From: Hyphomicrobiales bacterium | GTDB lineage: Bacteria > Pseudomonadota > Alphaproteobacteria > Rhizobiales > Beijerinckiaceae | DNA: 63,608 nucleotides | Assembly: GCA_027487245.1 (NCBI GenBank) | Contig: JAIYDY010000033.1 | Location: forward strand, 1-63,608 | Direction of reading: 5' to 3' | In this document: piece after piece, positions 45,918-55,279 of the stretch | How positions within the stretch are numbered: the first letter of the stretch is position 1 | How the letters are laid out: every line of letters starts with the position of its first letter | The notes under the pieces: generated by a model | Database searches by the model: none | Told to the model about the DNA's origin: nothing | Seen by the model: only the letters and a program-made list of their open reading frames with translations | Program-made: the position numbers and the translations under genes

Positions 45918-47176
45918 GGGGCTGACCCATCCTTGGCGCTGGTGCTGCCGGTCCGGTCCTGCCCGGCGAGCAAAACCGAGGGATCAGATAGGGTGAGTTC
46001 GCCGCCAGGTCCAATCCATCCTTGCGCCCCGTCTTTCGAGGTGGCGAGGGCAACCGGGCTGAACGGGCCGCAGATGGTCATCAGGTAGTCGAACGGCGCA
46101 CGCAGGTCATTGCCGGAAATGAACTGGCAGTGCAGCCGGAAAAAATCGAGCTTGATGGTGCGGTAATAGTCCGGCTTCAGCATGCGGCTGAAGCGCACCT
46201 GCCGCACCAGCGGGGACGGGCCTTCGAGCCCCAGCACCCGGACTGGATCGCTCTTGTAGAAGTTCATGACATCGCTGAGCGACTGATACTCGGTCCAGTC
46301 GATCCGGCCCGAGGTGACAAGCCGTTGCAGCCGCGCCTTCAGGCCAGAAGCCTTGGCATGCAGCGCGATCTTGAGCAGCGAGGAACCGAGGGCGAGGTAG
46401 CCGAAGCGGCGCTTCCTGGAGACGTGCGGGGTCGCCAGCGCCTGATCGAGCAGTTCCGCAGCCAGCAGTGCGCCAAGGCTGTGCCCGACCACGAGGCAAT
46501 CGACGCCAGCCGGTGTGGCCGCTAGATCTGCACCTGCAGCCTTGAGGCGGGCGGCGATCACCGGATCGGTGGCACGGACGACCTCGCTGGCGAAAATCCA
46601 GTCGTCGAGGAGGTGGCCGATCACCGTGCGGGAGGCCAGCCAGACCACGATGCCGAGCCCGGCGGCTAGCCCTGTCAACCAGCCCAGAACAGATGGCACA
46701 CCGACCAGCGGCAGAAGCCAGCCGGCGAGGAGCATGCTGGCAGCCAGCGCCAGAACGATCGCGAGGTAAGGGAACAGGAAAAAGCCGGCATAGCGCCATG
46801 CGACGCCGAGATAACGGCCAAGGGCACCATGGCCGGCGAAATCGAAGAACGCACCCCAGCCGGCGGTCAGCCGCGCTGTCACGGAGCCGGCGCGATGGGC
46901 CGCGATGACATCGTCCCAGCGCACCAGTTCGTGCCGGGTGGTGACCTGCCAGCCCGGTCCCGCGACGTCCACGGTCCAGCTCGCGCTGGCCTCGGTCTCG
47001 GCATAGTCGCGGGTCGATGCCGTCAAATTCCAGCAGGTGGCGAAACGTGCCAGTTCACGATTGAAGCGGGCGAAAAAGACCGATGCCGGCATCGGATCGT
47101 AGCCGCCGAGATGAAGCACGCGCCGGCTGATGGTGACGGAAGGCATGGCTTGGTCTACAGCGGTCGGATTGTGCAT
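45914..47176 (-). CDS. Membrane protein with alpha/beta-hydrolase-like GxSxG motif
   Basis: A protein of about 420 residues. The N-terminal 110 residues form a globular, Trp-rich domain beginning VLHLGGYDPMPASVFFARFNRELARF. Two or three membrane helices follow (about 130-195). The C-terminal half has VDCLVVGHSLGALLAAELLD, a nucleophile elbow (GHSLG) that suggests a lipase- or esterase-like fold; a downstream region FLRLHCQFISGND-like (FFRLHCQFISGND) may carry the His/Asp partners, but I cannot fix them. The start is not sure: ATG at 47176, GTG at 47182 or ATG at 47146. It is coupled to the methyltransferase-like gene. Substrate unknown. Confidence 0.72.
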   Translation of the reverse strand: MHNPTAVDQAMPSVTISRRVLHLGGYDPMPASVFFARFNRELARFATCWNLTASTRDYAETEASASWTVDVAGPGWQVTTRHELVRWDDVIAAHRAGSVTARLTAGWGAFFDFAGHGALGRYLGVAWRYAGFFLFPYLAIVLALAASMLLAGWLLPLVGVPSVLGWLTGLAAGLGIVVWLASRTVIGHLLDDWIFASEVVRATDPVIAARLKAAGADLAATPAGVDCLVVGHSLGALLAAELLDQALATPHVSRKRRFGYLALGSSLLKIALHAKASGLKARLQRLVTSGRIDWTEYQSLSDVMNFYKSDPVRVLGLEGPSPLVRQVRFSRMLKPDYYRTIKLDFFRLHCQFISGNDLRAPFDYLMTICGPFSPVALATSKDGAQGWIGPGGELTLSDPSVLLAGQDRTGSTSAKDGSAP

Positions 47177-47247
47177 GACCACGCCCTGTTATCATGCGGA
47201 CATGCCGGCGCGCCAGAAGGGTGCCGGTTGTCCCCGGAATTCGCCGC

Positions 47248-48069
47248 ATGCTGCCCACGCTGATCACGATGCCCCTGCTCTCCCGACGCCCGCGCCGCCT
47301 GGCCGTTGCTGCCTTTTCAGTATTCCGTCTTGCAGCGACGTGCGCCTTTGCCTTCATCGCGATGCCGGCAAGGGCCGATGTGCAGGCCGGCATGCAGGTT
47401 GCGGAAACCTGCCTCAGGGCCTCGGCCGGGCTGTCGCTCGGTGCCGCTCTGCCGAAGCTCAAGGCGCGGCTTTCTGCGGGGTTGCCTGCTCTGATCGTGG
47501 CGATCGGCTCGTCCTCGACGCGCGGCGTGGGGGCATCAAGCTGGGCTGCGACCTATCCCGAGGTGATGCAGCGTGAATTGCAGCGGCTGCGCGGAAGGGC
47601 GCGCATCGAGATCGCCAACCTCGGAAGCAACGGCGAAACGATCTCCGGCCAGATCGCGCGCATGGAGCGCGATGCGCTGGCGCTGCGGCCGGCGCTGGTG
47701 ATCTGGCAACTGGGCTCGAACGATGTGGTCTGGCCCTGGGGCGGCATCGCCCCCGGCACGGAGGCCGAGGTGGTGGCCACCATCGCGAAAATCAGGGCCT
47801 CGGGCGCAGATGTGATCCTGATGGACCTTCAGAATGCGCCGCTGGTGGCGGGCGCGCGGCTGAGGCCGGCCATGCTGGAGCTGACGTCAAGGGCGGCGCG
47901 CGCCGGCGGGGCCGGACACTTCCAGCGTTTCAGGTTGCTCGAACGCACGGTCGGCGCAGGCGTGCCGCTGAGTGCGCTGACCTCATGGGACCAGCTGCAC
48001 AACACCGATGCGGCCTATGATTGCACGGGGCGGGCCATCGCGCGCGCCATCCATGCGGCGGCGCGCTGA
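47248..48069 (+). CDS. SGNH/GDSL-type hydrolase, exported
   Basis: A 273-residue protein with a basic N-terminus and a signal sequence ending PARA near residue 43. The first SGNH block is IGSSSTRGVGAS rather than GDS, a known variant with the serine kept. Later blocks are NLGSNGETI, WQLGSNDV and the C-terminal D-x-x-H in SWDQLHNTDAAY, consistent with an esterase or acyl-hydrolase. Possible targets are acylated glycans or lipids in the envelope. The start could also be the ATG at 47194 or 47269. It is divergent from the preceding membrane hydrolase gene. Confidence 0.82.
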   Translation: MLPTLITMPLLSRRPRRLAVAAFSVFRLAATCAFAFIAMPARADVQAGMQVAETCLRASAGLSLGAALPKLKARLSAGLPALIVAIGSSSTRGVGASSWAATYPEVMQRELQRLRGRARIEIANLGSNGETISGQIARMERDALALRPALVIWQLGSNDVVWPWGGIAPGTEAEVVATIAKIRASGADVILMDLQNAPLVAGARLRPAMLELTSRAARAGGAGHFQRFRLLERTVGAGVPLSALTSWDQLHNTDAAYDCTGRAIARAIHAAAR

Positions 48070-48090
48070 AGGGCTTTCCGCGCTGCGCCG

Positions 48091-48429
48091 TCAGCTGGCC
48101 GACTGCTTCACCGGCAGGCCCTTGTCGGCGAACAGCTGTGCCAGTTCACCCGACTGGAACATCTCGCGGGTGATGTCGCAGCCGCCAATGAACTCGCCCT
48201 TGACGTAGAGCTGCGGGATGGTCGGCCAGTTGGAATAGCTCTTGATGCCGTCGCGGATGGCCATGTCGTCGAGCACGTTGATACCCTTGTAGGGCACGCC
48301 AAGGTAGTTGAGGATCTGCACCACCTGCCCGGAGAAGCCGCACATCGGGAACTGCGGTGTTCCCTTCATGAACAGCAGCACGTCATTGGCCTTCACTTCG
48401 GCGTCGATGGTGGCGTTGATATCGGTCAT
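48091..48429 (-). CDS. grxD: Monothiol glutaredoxin Grx4
   Basis: A 112-residue monothiol glutaredoxin with CGFS (C30), which binds a [2Fe-2S] cluster shared with BolA-type partners or with a second glutaredoxin. The WPTIPQLYVKGEFIGGCDI segment is the glutathione-binding part. It lies just downstream of a BolA-family gene, and Grx4 with BolA is a known iron-sulfur trafficking pair. The C-terminus is slightly longer than the core fold. Full length. Confidence 0.95.
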   Translation of the reverse strand: MTDINATIDAEVKANDVLLFMKGTPQFPMCGFSGQVVQILNYLGVPYKGINVLDDMAIRDGIKSYSNWPTIPQLYVKGEFIGGCDITREMFQSGELAQLFADKGLPVKQSAS

Positions 48430-48471
48430 GAAACTCTCCTCGGCGCAGACGCAGGGCCTACAAATGATGCC

Positions 48472-48708
48472 CTAAGATTGGGGAACAATCGTCGTCAGCG
48501 CAAGGGCGTGCAGCACGCCGCCCATGTTGCCCTTCAGCGCATCATAGACCAACTGGTGCTGGCGCACCCGCGGCATGCCCCGGAATGTCGCGGAGGTGAC
48601 CGTCGCGGCATAGTGGTCGCCGTCGCCTGCCAGATCCTTGATCTCGACAATGGCGTCGGGGATTGCCTCCTTGATCATGCGCTCGATGTCTGTCGCCGCC
48701 ATGGGCAT
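48472..48708 (-). CDS. BolA/IbaG family protein
   Basis: A 78-residue BolA-fold protein that starts MPMAATDIERMIKEAIPDA and includes the conserved segment HYAATVTSATFRGMPRVRQHQLVYDALKGNMGGVLHALAL, with the His that coordinates the shared [2Fe-2S] cluster with monothiol glutaredoxin. It is the upstream neighbour of grxD, consistent with a two-protein cluster-transfer unit. A start two codons in (48702) is also possible. The gene is separated from purL by the palindromic repeat. Confidence 0.93.
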   Translation of the reverse strand: MPMAATDIERMIKEAIPDAIVEIKDLAGDGDHYAATVTSATFRGMPRVRQHQLVYDALKGNMGGVLHALALTTIVPQS

Positions 48709-48727
48709 GGTCGTTCATCCCTCAATC

Positions 48728-48818
48728 GTCATGGTCGGGCTTGACCCGACCATCCACGTCTTTCTGTCCATCCGATCAAACCTACGACGGGGCTGGTCGG
48801 GTCAAGCCCGACCATGAC
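48728..48818. repeat. Perfect 25-bp inverted repeat with nested palindromes
   Basis: Two 25-base arms (48728-48752 and 48794-48818) are exact inverses, separated by 41 bases. Each arm also contains its own stem, TGGTCGGG...CCCGACCA, around a 5-base loop. The structure lies between the stop of purL and the start of the BolA gene. The pattern resembles the repetitive extragenic palindromes seen in many alphaproteobacterial genomes; no copy of the arm is seen elsewhere in this window. It could form a stable RNA hairpin and act in termination or RNA stability. Confidence 0.85.
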
Positions 48819-48827
48819 ATCGTTGGT

Positions 48828-51032
48828 TCAGTGACCACCCATGAAAGCCGGAAACCAGCCCTCGTGGGCGCGGCTCAGCGCATCCACTGATATTGGCGCA
48901 TCCGTGCCGAGCGTCAACGCATTGCCGCCGACATGGCCGATGATGGTTGCGGGTACGCCGGCCTTTCGTGCGTCATCCAGCAGCGATGCCGCTTCCGCCG
49001 GCGCACAGGTGATGACATAGCGGGCCTGATCCTCGCCGAAGAGCGCGCCATGGACAGGGCCGGGCGGCAACGCGGTGATGGTTGCGCCGCGCTTGCCGGC
49101 CATGGCCATCTCGGCAAGTGCCAGCGCGAGGCCGCCATCGGAGCAATCGTGCACGGCGCTGAGCCGGCCGGCGCGGATGAGGCCCCGCACCAGATCGCCA
49201 TTGCGGCGCTCGATGGCAAAATCGACCGGAGGAGGCGCGCCCTCGGTGCGGCCGCAGACATCGCGCAGGTAGACCGACTGGCCGAGCCAGCCGGTCGTGG
49301 CGCCGATCAGGATGATCGCGTCGCCGTCCGCCTTGAAGGCCACGGTGGCATGCCGCGTCACGTCCGGCAGCAGGCCGACCCCGCCGATGGTCGGCGTCGG
49401 CAGGATGCCCTGACCGTTGGTCTCGTTGTAGAGCGAGACATTGCCGGACACGACCGGGAAATCGAGGGCGCGGCAGGCCTCGCCGATGCCCTGGATGCAG
49501 CCCACGAGCTGACCCATGGCATGCGGGCGCTCGGGATTTCCGAAGTTCAGATTGTCGGTGATGGCGAGCGGCGTCGCGCCGACGGCGGTCAGGTTGCGCC
49601 AGGCCTCGGCCACGGCCTGCCTGCCCCCCTCGACCGGGTCTGCCTCGCAATAGCGCGGCGTGACATCGCAGGTCATGGCGAGGCCCTTGGGACCATCCTC
49701 GATGCGGATGACGCCGGCATCGCCGCCGGGCGTGACCACGGAGTTGCCGAGGATCAGGGTGTCATACTGCTCATAGACCCAGCGCTTCGAGCACTGGTCC
49801 GGCGAGCCGACCAGCTTCAGCAGCGCCTTGCCGTTGGACATGGGCGGCGTGATCGTGCTGGCGGCGATCACCGGCAGCTTCGGCGACGGCACCCAGGGCC
49901 GGTCATACTCGGGAGCCTCGTCGCCGAGTTCCTTGATCGGCATGTCGGCCATGACCTCACCCTGATGGCGGATCACGAAGCGCAGGGTGTCGGTGGTGTG
50001 GCCGACCACGGCGAAGTCGAGACCCCACTTGGCGAAGATGGCCTCCGCCTCGGCTTCCTTGCCGGGCGTGAGCACCATCAGCATGCGCTCCTGGCTTTCC
50101 GACAGCATCATCTCGTAGGCGCTCATGCGCTCTTCGCGGCATGGCACCTTGTCGAGATCGAGCTCGACACCCAGATCGCCCTTCGCGCCCATCTCCACGG
50201 CCGAGCAGGTCAGCCCCGCCGCGCCCATGTCCTGGATGGCGTCAACGCAGCCCTTGGCCATGATTTCGAGGCAGGCTTCCAGCAGCAGCTTTTCTGCAAA
50301 CGGATCGCCGACCTGAACGGTGGGGCGCTTCTCGTCCGAGTTGTCGTCGAATTCGGCGGACGCCATGGTCGCGCCGTGGATGCCGTCACGCCCGGTCTTG
50401 GAGCCGAGATAGACGATGGCCTTGCCCACGCCCGTTGCCTTGGCGAGGAAGATCGCATCCGTCCGGGCGATGCCAACAGCCATGGCATTGACGGGGATGT
50501 TGCCGTTGTAGCGGGCATCGAAGCCGTCCGATCCGCCAACCGTCGGGACGCCGAACGCATTGCCGTAGCCACCGATGCCGGCAACGACACCGGCCACCAG
50601 CTGGCGCGTGCGCGGATGGTCCGGCGCGCCGAAGCGCAGGGCGTTGAGCACGGCGATGGGCCGCGCGCCCATGGTGAAGACATCGCGCAGGATGCCGCCA
50701 ACCCCGGTCGTTGCGCCCTGATAGGGCTCGATGAAGGACGGATGGTTGTGGCTTTCCATCTTGAAGACGATGGCCAGTCCGTCGCCGATGTCGATCACGC
50801 CGGCATTCTCGCCGGGGCCCTGCAACACCCATGGCGCGGTGACGGGCAGGGTCTTGAGGTGCTTCTTCGAGGATTTGTAGGAGCAGTGCTCATTCCACAT
50901 GGCCGAGACGATGCCCAGTTCGGTGATCGTCGGCTCGCGGCCCATGAGCTTGAGGAAGCGCTGGTATTCGTCCGGCTTCAGCCCGTGCTCTTTCACCAGC
51001 TCCGGCGTGATCTGGATGTTGTTGGCGATCAC
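48828..51032 (-). CDS. purL: Phosphoribosylformylglycinamidine synthase subunit PurL
   Basis: A 734-residue ATP-dependent enzyme of purine synthesis that, with PurQ and PurS, converts FGAR to FGAM. Conserved segments include [17 protein letters not shown] near the start, [30 protein letters not shown]-like metal regions ([16 protein letters not shown]) and [17 protein letters not shown]. The start is the GTG at 51032, preceded by aaggga at good spacing; this gives the usual length of about 735. Upstream in-frame codons add unrelated residues. Small single-domain PurL, so PurQ and PurS must be encoded elsewhere. Confidence 0.96.
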   Translation of the reverse strand: MIANNIQITPELVKEHGLKPDEYQRFLKLMGREPTITELGIVSAMWNEHCSYKSSKKHLKTLPVTAPWVLQGPGENAGVIDIGDGLAIVFKMESHNHPSFIEPYQGATTGVGGILRDVFTMGARPIAVLNALRFGAPDHPRTRQLVAGVVAGIGGYGNAFGVPTVGGSDGFDARYNGNIPVNAMAVGIARTDAIFLAKATGVGKAIVYLGSKTGRDGIHGATMASAEFDDNSDEKRPTVQVGDPFAEKLLLEACLEIMAKGCVDAIQDMGAAGLTCSAVEMGAKGDLGVELDLDKVPCREERMSAYEMMLSESQERMLMVLTPGKEAEAEAIFAKWGLDFAVVGHTTDTLRFVIRHQGEVMADMPIKELGDEAPEYDRPWVPSPKLPVIAASTITPPMSNGKALLKLVGSPDQCSKRWVYEQYDTLILGNSVVTPGGDAGVIRIEDGPKGLAMTCDVTPRYCEADPVEGGRQAVAEAWRNLTAVGATPLAITDNLNFGNPERPHAMGQLVGCIQGIGEACRALDFPVVSGNVSLYNETNGQGILPTPTIGGVGLLPDVTRHATVAFKADGDAIILIGATTGWLGQSVYLRDVCGRTEGAPPPVDFAIERRNGDLVRGLIRAGRLSAVHDCSDGGLALALAEMAMAGKRGATITALPPGPVHGALFGEDQARYVITCAPAEAASLLDDARKAGVPATIIGHVGGNALTLGTDAPISVDALSRAHEGWFPAFMGGH

Positions 51033-51203
51033 CGCGTCGTCCCTTGCTTGCCCTGCAACCGCGCTAGCCGCTCCCGTGAAGGAGGATCTGCACCCGCTGC
51101 CATGACGCTGTCCCGGATCGGGACGGCTGTTCCGTTTCGGGGCAATAGCCTGCCCAATCTTGCGACACAATCACCGAAAGCTAATCATTCTGGAACAAGG
51201 CGC

Positions 51204-51220
51204 TTGGCACGCCGATTGCC
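51204..51220 (+). promoter_or_regulatory. Sigma-54-type promoter (-24/-12) upstream of tadG
   Basis: The sequence TTGGCACGCCGATTGCC contains TGGCAC and TTGC with the GG and GC elements at the exact 10-base spacing of sigma-54 promoters. The expected transcript start is near 51231, about 36 bases before the tadG ATG. No enhancer site was identified upstream. Confidence 0.6.
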
Positions 51221-51266
51221 CTCATGGACAGATAAATCTGATCGTTCGTCCGTTTAGGAACCCGAC

Positions 51267-52640
51267 ATGAGAACATTTAGCACCTTGAGGCGATTCCAGC
51301 GCGATGAACGCGGCACGGTGGGCCTGATCTTCGGGCTGTCGATCATCCCCATGATGGGGATCACAGGCGCTGCGGTGGATTACGCACGCGCATCGTCGGT
51401 GCGGGCCGAACTCCAGATGGCAGCGGATGCGACGGCCCTGGCGCTGGCCAAGGATTCGACCAAGCTTGACGCCGGGCAGGCCTACATCCGGGCGCAGGCG
51501 GTGTTCGACGCCAACTACGGCAAGCGCTTTGAATCTGAACTGATGTCGCTGACGGTGACGCGCGAGACCGACCGCTTCAAGGTCGAGGCCAAGGCCCACG
51601 TCAAGTACTCGCTGCTGCCGATTCTCGGGCTGAACGGCACCGATGTGGCGGTGGCTTCGACCTCCGGTTGGGGCGTCAACAAGATCGAGATCGCGCTCGT
51701 GCTCGACAACACCGGCTCCATGGGCTGGAGCGACAAGATGCCGGAACTGAAGAAGGCCCTGTGCGGCAACACGACCTGCTCAAGCACCGCGCCGACATCC
51801 GGTTTCGTGCGCCAGATGCAGGACGCCGCTGTCGATGCAGACCAGATCCGCGTGGCGCTCGTGCCGTTCGACACCACCGTGCGTGTGCCGGCCTCCGTGC
51901 AGGCGAGCGTCGTGGCTGCGCCCGTCACGCCGGGGACCGTCAGCTATGGCGGGGCGGGCTATTGCGGCACGGCACCGGTCACAGCGCAGCGGGTGTCATG
52001 GTTCCGCTTCGCCGACCGCGACAAGGATACGATCGGCTGCGGTGTCGGGCGCATCACCAAGGCCACCTGGCAGGGCTGCCTGTGGGACCGTGACCAGACC
52101 GGCAACCGTGACACCACCGCCGTCGGCGTCACCCCCACCAGTATCGAGACATTGTATCCGGCGGTGACCTGCCGCTCCAACAACCTGGCCCGCATGGCCT
52201 CGCTGATGGACGTGAAGGCGAACGGCCCGCAACTGATCACGGCGCTGGCGGCGATGCAGCCATCCGGCAACACCAACCTGACCATCGGCGTCAGCTGGGG
52301 CATGAACATGCTGATGCCCGGCCAGCCGATGAGCAACGCCATTCCGGCAGAGCCCAATCTCAGCCGGTTCATGATTCTGCTCACCGATGGCGACAACACC
52401 GAGAGCCGCCAGCACGGCTCAAGGGCTGCGATCGATGCGCGGGCGCGCCTCGCCTGCACCGAAGCCAAGGCGCAGGGTATCACGATCTATTCGGTGCGCG
52501 TGATCGAGGGCAACAAGAGCCTGCTTCAGGATTGCTCCTCGGGACCGGGCTACTATTACGAGGTGTCAAGCGCCGCGCAGATCGACGATGTCTTCACGGC
52601 CATCGCCGGCAGGATCGGCTCGATCAGGCTGACGAACTGA
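51267..52640 (+). CDS. TadG-like protein with von Willebrand factor A domain
   Basis: A 457-residue protein. The N-terminus RRFQRDERGTVGLIFGLSIIPMMGITGAAVDYARA is a TadG/TadE-type signal-anchor. A long VWA domain follows with a MIDAS-like D147-x-T149-x-S151 (LDNTGSM) and a later LLTDGDN segment with a second acidic cluster. Proteins of this type are surface or pilus-assembly components in alphaproteobacteria, often standing apart from the main tad locus. No other tad genes are in the window. It is preceded by a sigma-54-like promoter and a TAGGAA ribosome site. It is divergent from purL. Confidence 0.85.
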   Translation: MRTFSTLRRFQRDERGTVGLIFGLSIIPMMGITGAAVDYARASSVRAELQMAADATALALAKDSTKLDAGQAYIRAQAVFDANYGKRFESELMSLTVTRETDRFKVEAKAHVKYSLLPILGLNGTDVAVASTSGWGVNKIEIALVLDNTGSMGWSDKMPELKKALCGNTTCSSTAPTSGFVRQMQDAAVDADQIRVALVPFDTTVRVPASVQASVVAAPVTPGTVSYGGAGYCGTAPVTAQRVSWFRFADRDKDTIGCGVGRITKATWQGCLWDRDQTGNRDTTAVGVTPTSIETLYPAVTCRSNNLARMASLMDVKANGPQLITALAAMQPSGNTNLTIGVSWGMNMLMPGQPMSNAIPAEPNLSRFMILLTDGDNTESRQHGSRAAIDARARLACTEAKAQGITIYSVRVIEGNKSLLQDCSSGPGYYYEVSSAAQIDDVFTAIAGRIGSIRLTN

Positions 52641-52657
52641 GCGGGCCTGGGCGGCCG

Positions 52658-53092
52658 TCAGGCCAGAAGCCCGGCTATGGCCGTGCGGATGGCATCGGGG
52701 ATCGGCACTGGCCGCTGGCTGGCCCGGTCGACGTAGACATGGGTGAAATGGCCTTGTGCGATGGCGAGGTCACCATGCTCCCTGAACACGCCGATCCGGT
52801 ATCGCACCGATGAGGAGCCGAGACGGTCGATGGCGATGCCGATGCTGACCGGTTCGGGAAAGGCGACGCTTTCCGCGTAACTGCACCCTGTTTCCACCAC
52901 CAGCCCGATGATGCTGCTGGCGGCGGGGTCGAGCAGGCCCCGGTCGATGAGCCAACCATTCACGGCGGTGTCGAACCAAGCATAATAGACCACGTTGTTG
53001 ACATGCCCGAAGACGTCGTTGTCATGCCAGCGGGTCTGGATCGTGGTGAAATGGCGCAGGTCGGCGCGCGTCAGCCTGGCTGGTTTCACCAC
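52658..53092 (-). CDS. Acyl-CoA thioesterase, 4HBT (YbgC-like) family
   Basis: A 144-residue hotdog-fold protein. The segment TRWHDNDVFGHVNNVVYYAWFDTAVNGWL is the 4-hydroxybenzoyl-CoA thioesterase signature, with the catalytic Asp in HDND and HVNN. It hydrolyses acyl-CoA or acyl-ACP thioesters. The 5' end overlaps the iron-dehydrogenase gene by 7 bases, so the two are probably co-transcribed. The substrate cannot be deduced. Confidence 0.93.
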   Translation of the reverse strand: MVKPARLTRADLRHFTTIQTRWHDNDVFGHVNNVVYYAWFDTAVNGWLIDRGLLDPAASSIIGLVVETGCSYAESVAFPEPVSIGIAIDRLGSSSVRYRIGVFREHGDLAIAQGHFTHVYVDRASQRPVPIPDAIRTAIAGLLA

Positions 53093-54225
53093 GCGGCCTC
53101 ATAGATCGCGAGCACGTCAGGCAGTGCCAGCGGGCGCGGATTGTTTACCAGAAGCCGCGTTTGCTTCATTGCATCCTCGCCAAGGCGCGGGATCGCATCA
53201 TGCGGAATGCCGACATCGCGCAGGCGACCGGGCAGGTCAAGCCGCACCGAGAGTGCACGGAACGCGTCCGCAAGGCTGCTGCCCGGCGCGTGGCCAGGGA
53301 AGATGATCGGGGCCAGTTCGGCATAGGCCACAGCCGCCGCGGGCGCATTGAAGGCCAGCACATGAGGCAGCACCAGCGCGTTTGACAGGCCGTGCGGGAC
53401 ATGGAAGATGCCGCCGACCGGATAGGCCAGCGCGTGCACGGCCGCCACGGGCGAATTGGCGAAGGCTTGTCCGGCAAGCATCGAGCCCAGCAGCATGGCC
53501 CCGCGCGCAGCCTGATCCGCCCCATGCAAAACTGCGCGTTCGATATGGCGACCGAGAAGTGCGAGCGCCTCCTTGGCAAGGGTGCGGGAGACGGGGTTGT
53601 TGTTGGCCGAGGCCGAGGTGAAGGCCTCGATCGCATGCACCATCGCGTCGACCCCGGTGGCTGCCGTGACATGGGCCGGCAGGCCGAGCGTCAGATCGGG
53701 ATCGAGGATGGCCAGGTCCGGCAGCAGGATGGGCGAGACCACGCCCTTCTTCTCGGCCTCGCCGGTGGTGACGATGGCGATCGGCGTGACTTCCGACCCG
53801 GTGCCGGCGGTGGTCGGCACAAGGACCAAGGGCAGGCGCGGACCTTTGGCATTGCCGACACCGTAGGCCGATCCCAGATCCTCGCCCGAACGGGCCAGCA
53901 GGGCGACGAGCTTGGCCACGTCCATTGGCGAACCGCCGCCAAAGCCGATGATGCCGGTGACGCCGGCCTGCCGCGCCGCTTCGGCGGCCGCCAGCACGCA
54001 GTGTTCCGGTGGATCGGCGGCCACATCGGTGAAGAGACTGGCCTCGATGCCGGCCGCGCCGAGGCTGGACAGAGCGCCGGCCAGCAGACCTGCCTTCAGC
54101 AGGCCCGCATCGCTGACCAGCAGCACGCGCTTGCCCACCAGCGGCAGCGCAGCCTCGCCCAGACGCGTCGCGCTGCCGGCACCGAAGATCACGGATGGCG
54201 TGGTGTTGAAGCGGAAGGGCTGCAT
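53086..54225 (-). CDS. Iron-containing alcohol dehydrogenase family protein
   Basis: A 379-residue group III (iron-type) alcohol dehydrogenase or maleylacetate-reductase-like enzyme. The cofactor loop GFGGGSPMDVAKLVALL lies near 95-110, followed by VPTTAGTGSEVTPIAI. Metal residues are in GVDAMVHAIEAF and in VHALAYPVGGIFHVPHG. The ATG at 54225 (MQPFRFNTTPSVIFGAG) is the family start; the longer frame adds 43 unrelated residues. It overlaps the thioesterase gene. Likely reduces an aldehyde or ketone; the exact substrate is unknown. Confidence 0.92.
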   Translation of the reverse strand: MQPFRFNTTPSVIFGAGSATRLGEAALPLVGKRVLLVSDAGLLKAGLLAGALSSLGAAGIEASLFTDVAADPPEHCVLAAAEAARQAGVTGIIGFGGGSPMDVAKLVALLARSGEDLGSAYGVGNAKGPRLPLVLVPTTAGTGSEVTPIAIVTTGEAEKKGVVSPILLPDLAILDPDLTLGLPAHVTAATGVDAMVHAIEAFTSASANNNPVSRTLAKEALALLGRHIERAVLHGADQAARGAMLLGSMLAGQAFANSPVAAVHALAYPVGGIFHVPHGLSNALVLPHVLAFNAPAAAVAYAELAPIIFPGHAPGSSLADAFRALSVRLDLPGRLRDVGIPHDAIPRLGEDAMKQTRLLVNNPRPLALPDVLAIYEAAW

Positions 54226-54380
54226 AGGGGCTTTGTCGGCAATCCGGCGGCAAAGATCAATCGGGTCGGCAGTCCGAAAGGCGCGGGCTTTCCTCCTGGC
54301 CGGCGGTTTGATCATGATCCAATGCTCCGGCGTGCCCGTCTCGCACTTGCACATTCGGCCGGATGGTCCATATCCGGCCC

Positions 54381-54866
54381 ATGACCTCCGTCCGCTATCC
54401 CTTCGACAAGCTCGCCTATTCCGTCGTCCCGATCGTGCTGTGTTCCGTTCTCGGCAATGCCGCGACTCAGCCCAGCATTCCGGTCTGGTATGCCGGGTTG
54501 ATGAAGCCAGCCTTCAATCCGCCGAACTGGCTGTTCCCGATCGCGTGGACCTTGCTGTTCTCGCTGATGGCCTATGCGGTGTTCCGCATCTGGAAATGGC
54601 CTGCGACCACACCAGGGCGCAACCGCGCGCTGCTGGCCTTCTATGCGCAACTGGCGCTGAACTGCTCGTGGTCCTTCGCCTTCTTCTGGGCGCAGTCTCC
54701 GCTGCTCGGGCTGGTGGTGATCGTGCCGTTCCTGGCGATGATCATCGTCACCATCCGCGCCTTCAACGTGGTGGACCCGTTCGCCTCGTGGCTGCTGTGG
54801 CCTTACGCGGCCTGGGTCTCGTTCGCGACCCTGATCAATGTCTCGATCTGGGCACTGAACCGCTAG
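54381..54866 (+). CDS. TspO/MBR family protein
   Basis: A 161-residue membrane protein with five predicted helices. It carries KPAFNPPNWLFPIAWTLLF, the tryptophan- and proline-rich core of TspO, and NCSWSFAFFWAQSP near the middle. TspO binds porphyrins and is linked to oxygen- and light-stress responses in alphaproteobacteria. The start is between ATG at 54381 and 54363; the shorter form is closer to the family's usual length. It is convergent with the receiver gene. Confidence 0.9.
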   Translation: MTSVRYPFDKLAYSVVPIVLCSVLGNAATQPSIPVWYAGLMKPAFNPPNWLFPIAWTLLFSLMAYAVFRIWKWPATTPGRNRALLAFYAQLALNCSWSFAFFWAQSPLLGLVVIVPFLAMIIVTIRAFNVVDPFASWLLWPYAAWVSFATLINVSIWALNR

Positions 54867-54890
54867 GTCGCTGCTCAGGCCAATCGTGGC

Positions 54891-55268
54891 TCAGGCCTTC
54901 CGGGTCTGTTCTAGCACACGCGCCACGGTGCTGCGCAGTTCGGCCAGTCCGAACGGCTTGGTCAGCACGTCAACGACGATGTTCTCGAGGCTTTTCGCCC
55001 GTTCGCGCTGTTCGGCATAGCCGGTCATCAACAGGATCACCAGATCGGGGAAATCGCGCTTGGCGGCCAGCGCCATGGCGATGCCGTCCATCAGCGGCAT
55101 GCGGATATCGCTGAGCACGAGGTCGAAGCGGCCCTCGCTGGCCGTGATCGCTTCAAGGGCTTCGGCACCATCACCGGCCATCTCGACCGTGTGGGCATCG
55201 AGTGCAAGCCCGCGCGCAATAAGCGAACGGACCGCCTCCTCATCATCCACAACCAGAATGCGGGCCAT
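54891..55268 (-). CDS. Single-domain response regulator
   Basis: A 125-residue stand-alone receiver with D8-D9-E10, phosphoacceptor D54 (LVLSDIRMPLMDG), T82 and K104 (LTKPF). No output domain is present, so it must act by protein contact. It is tightly followed by the stop of hpt 11 bases upstream, a conserved association in this order. It may resemble CpdR-like regulators, but I do not assign that name since the sequence match is not decisive. Confidence 0.88.
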   Translation of the reverse strand: MARILVVDDEEAVRSLIARGLALDAHTVEMAGDGAEALEAITASEGRFDLVLSDIRMPLMDGIAMALAAKRDFPDLVILLMTGYAEQRERAKSLENIVVDVLTKPFGLAELRSTVARVLEQTRKA

Positions 55269-55279
55269 GCGCTGTTGTC

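Noticed and set aside
48933..51257. Long plus-strand frame opposite purL
   Set aside because: PurL motifs are clear on the minus strand, and the opposing frame has no recognisable features.
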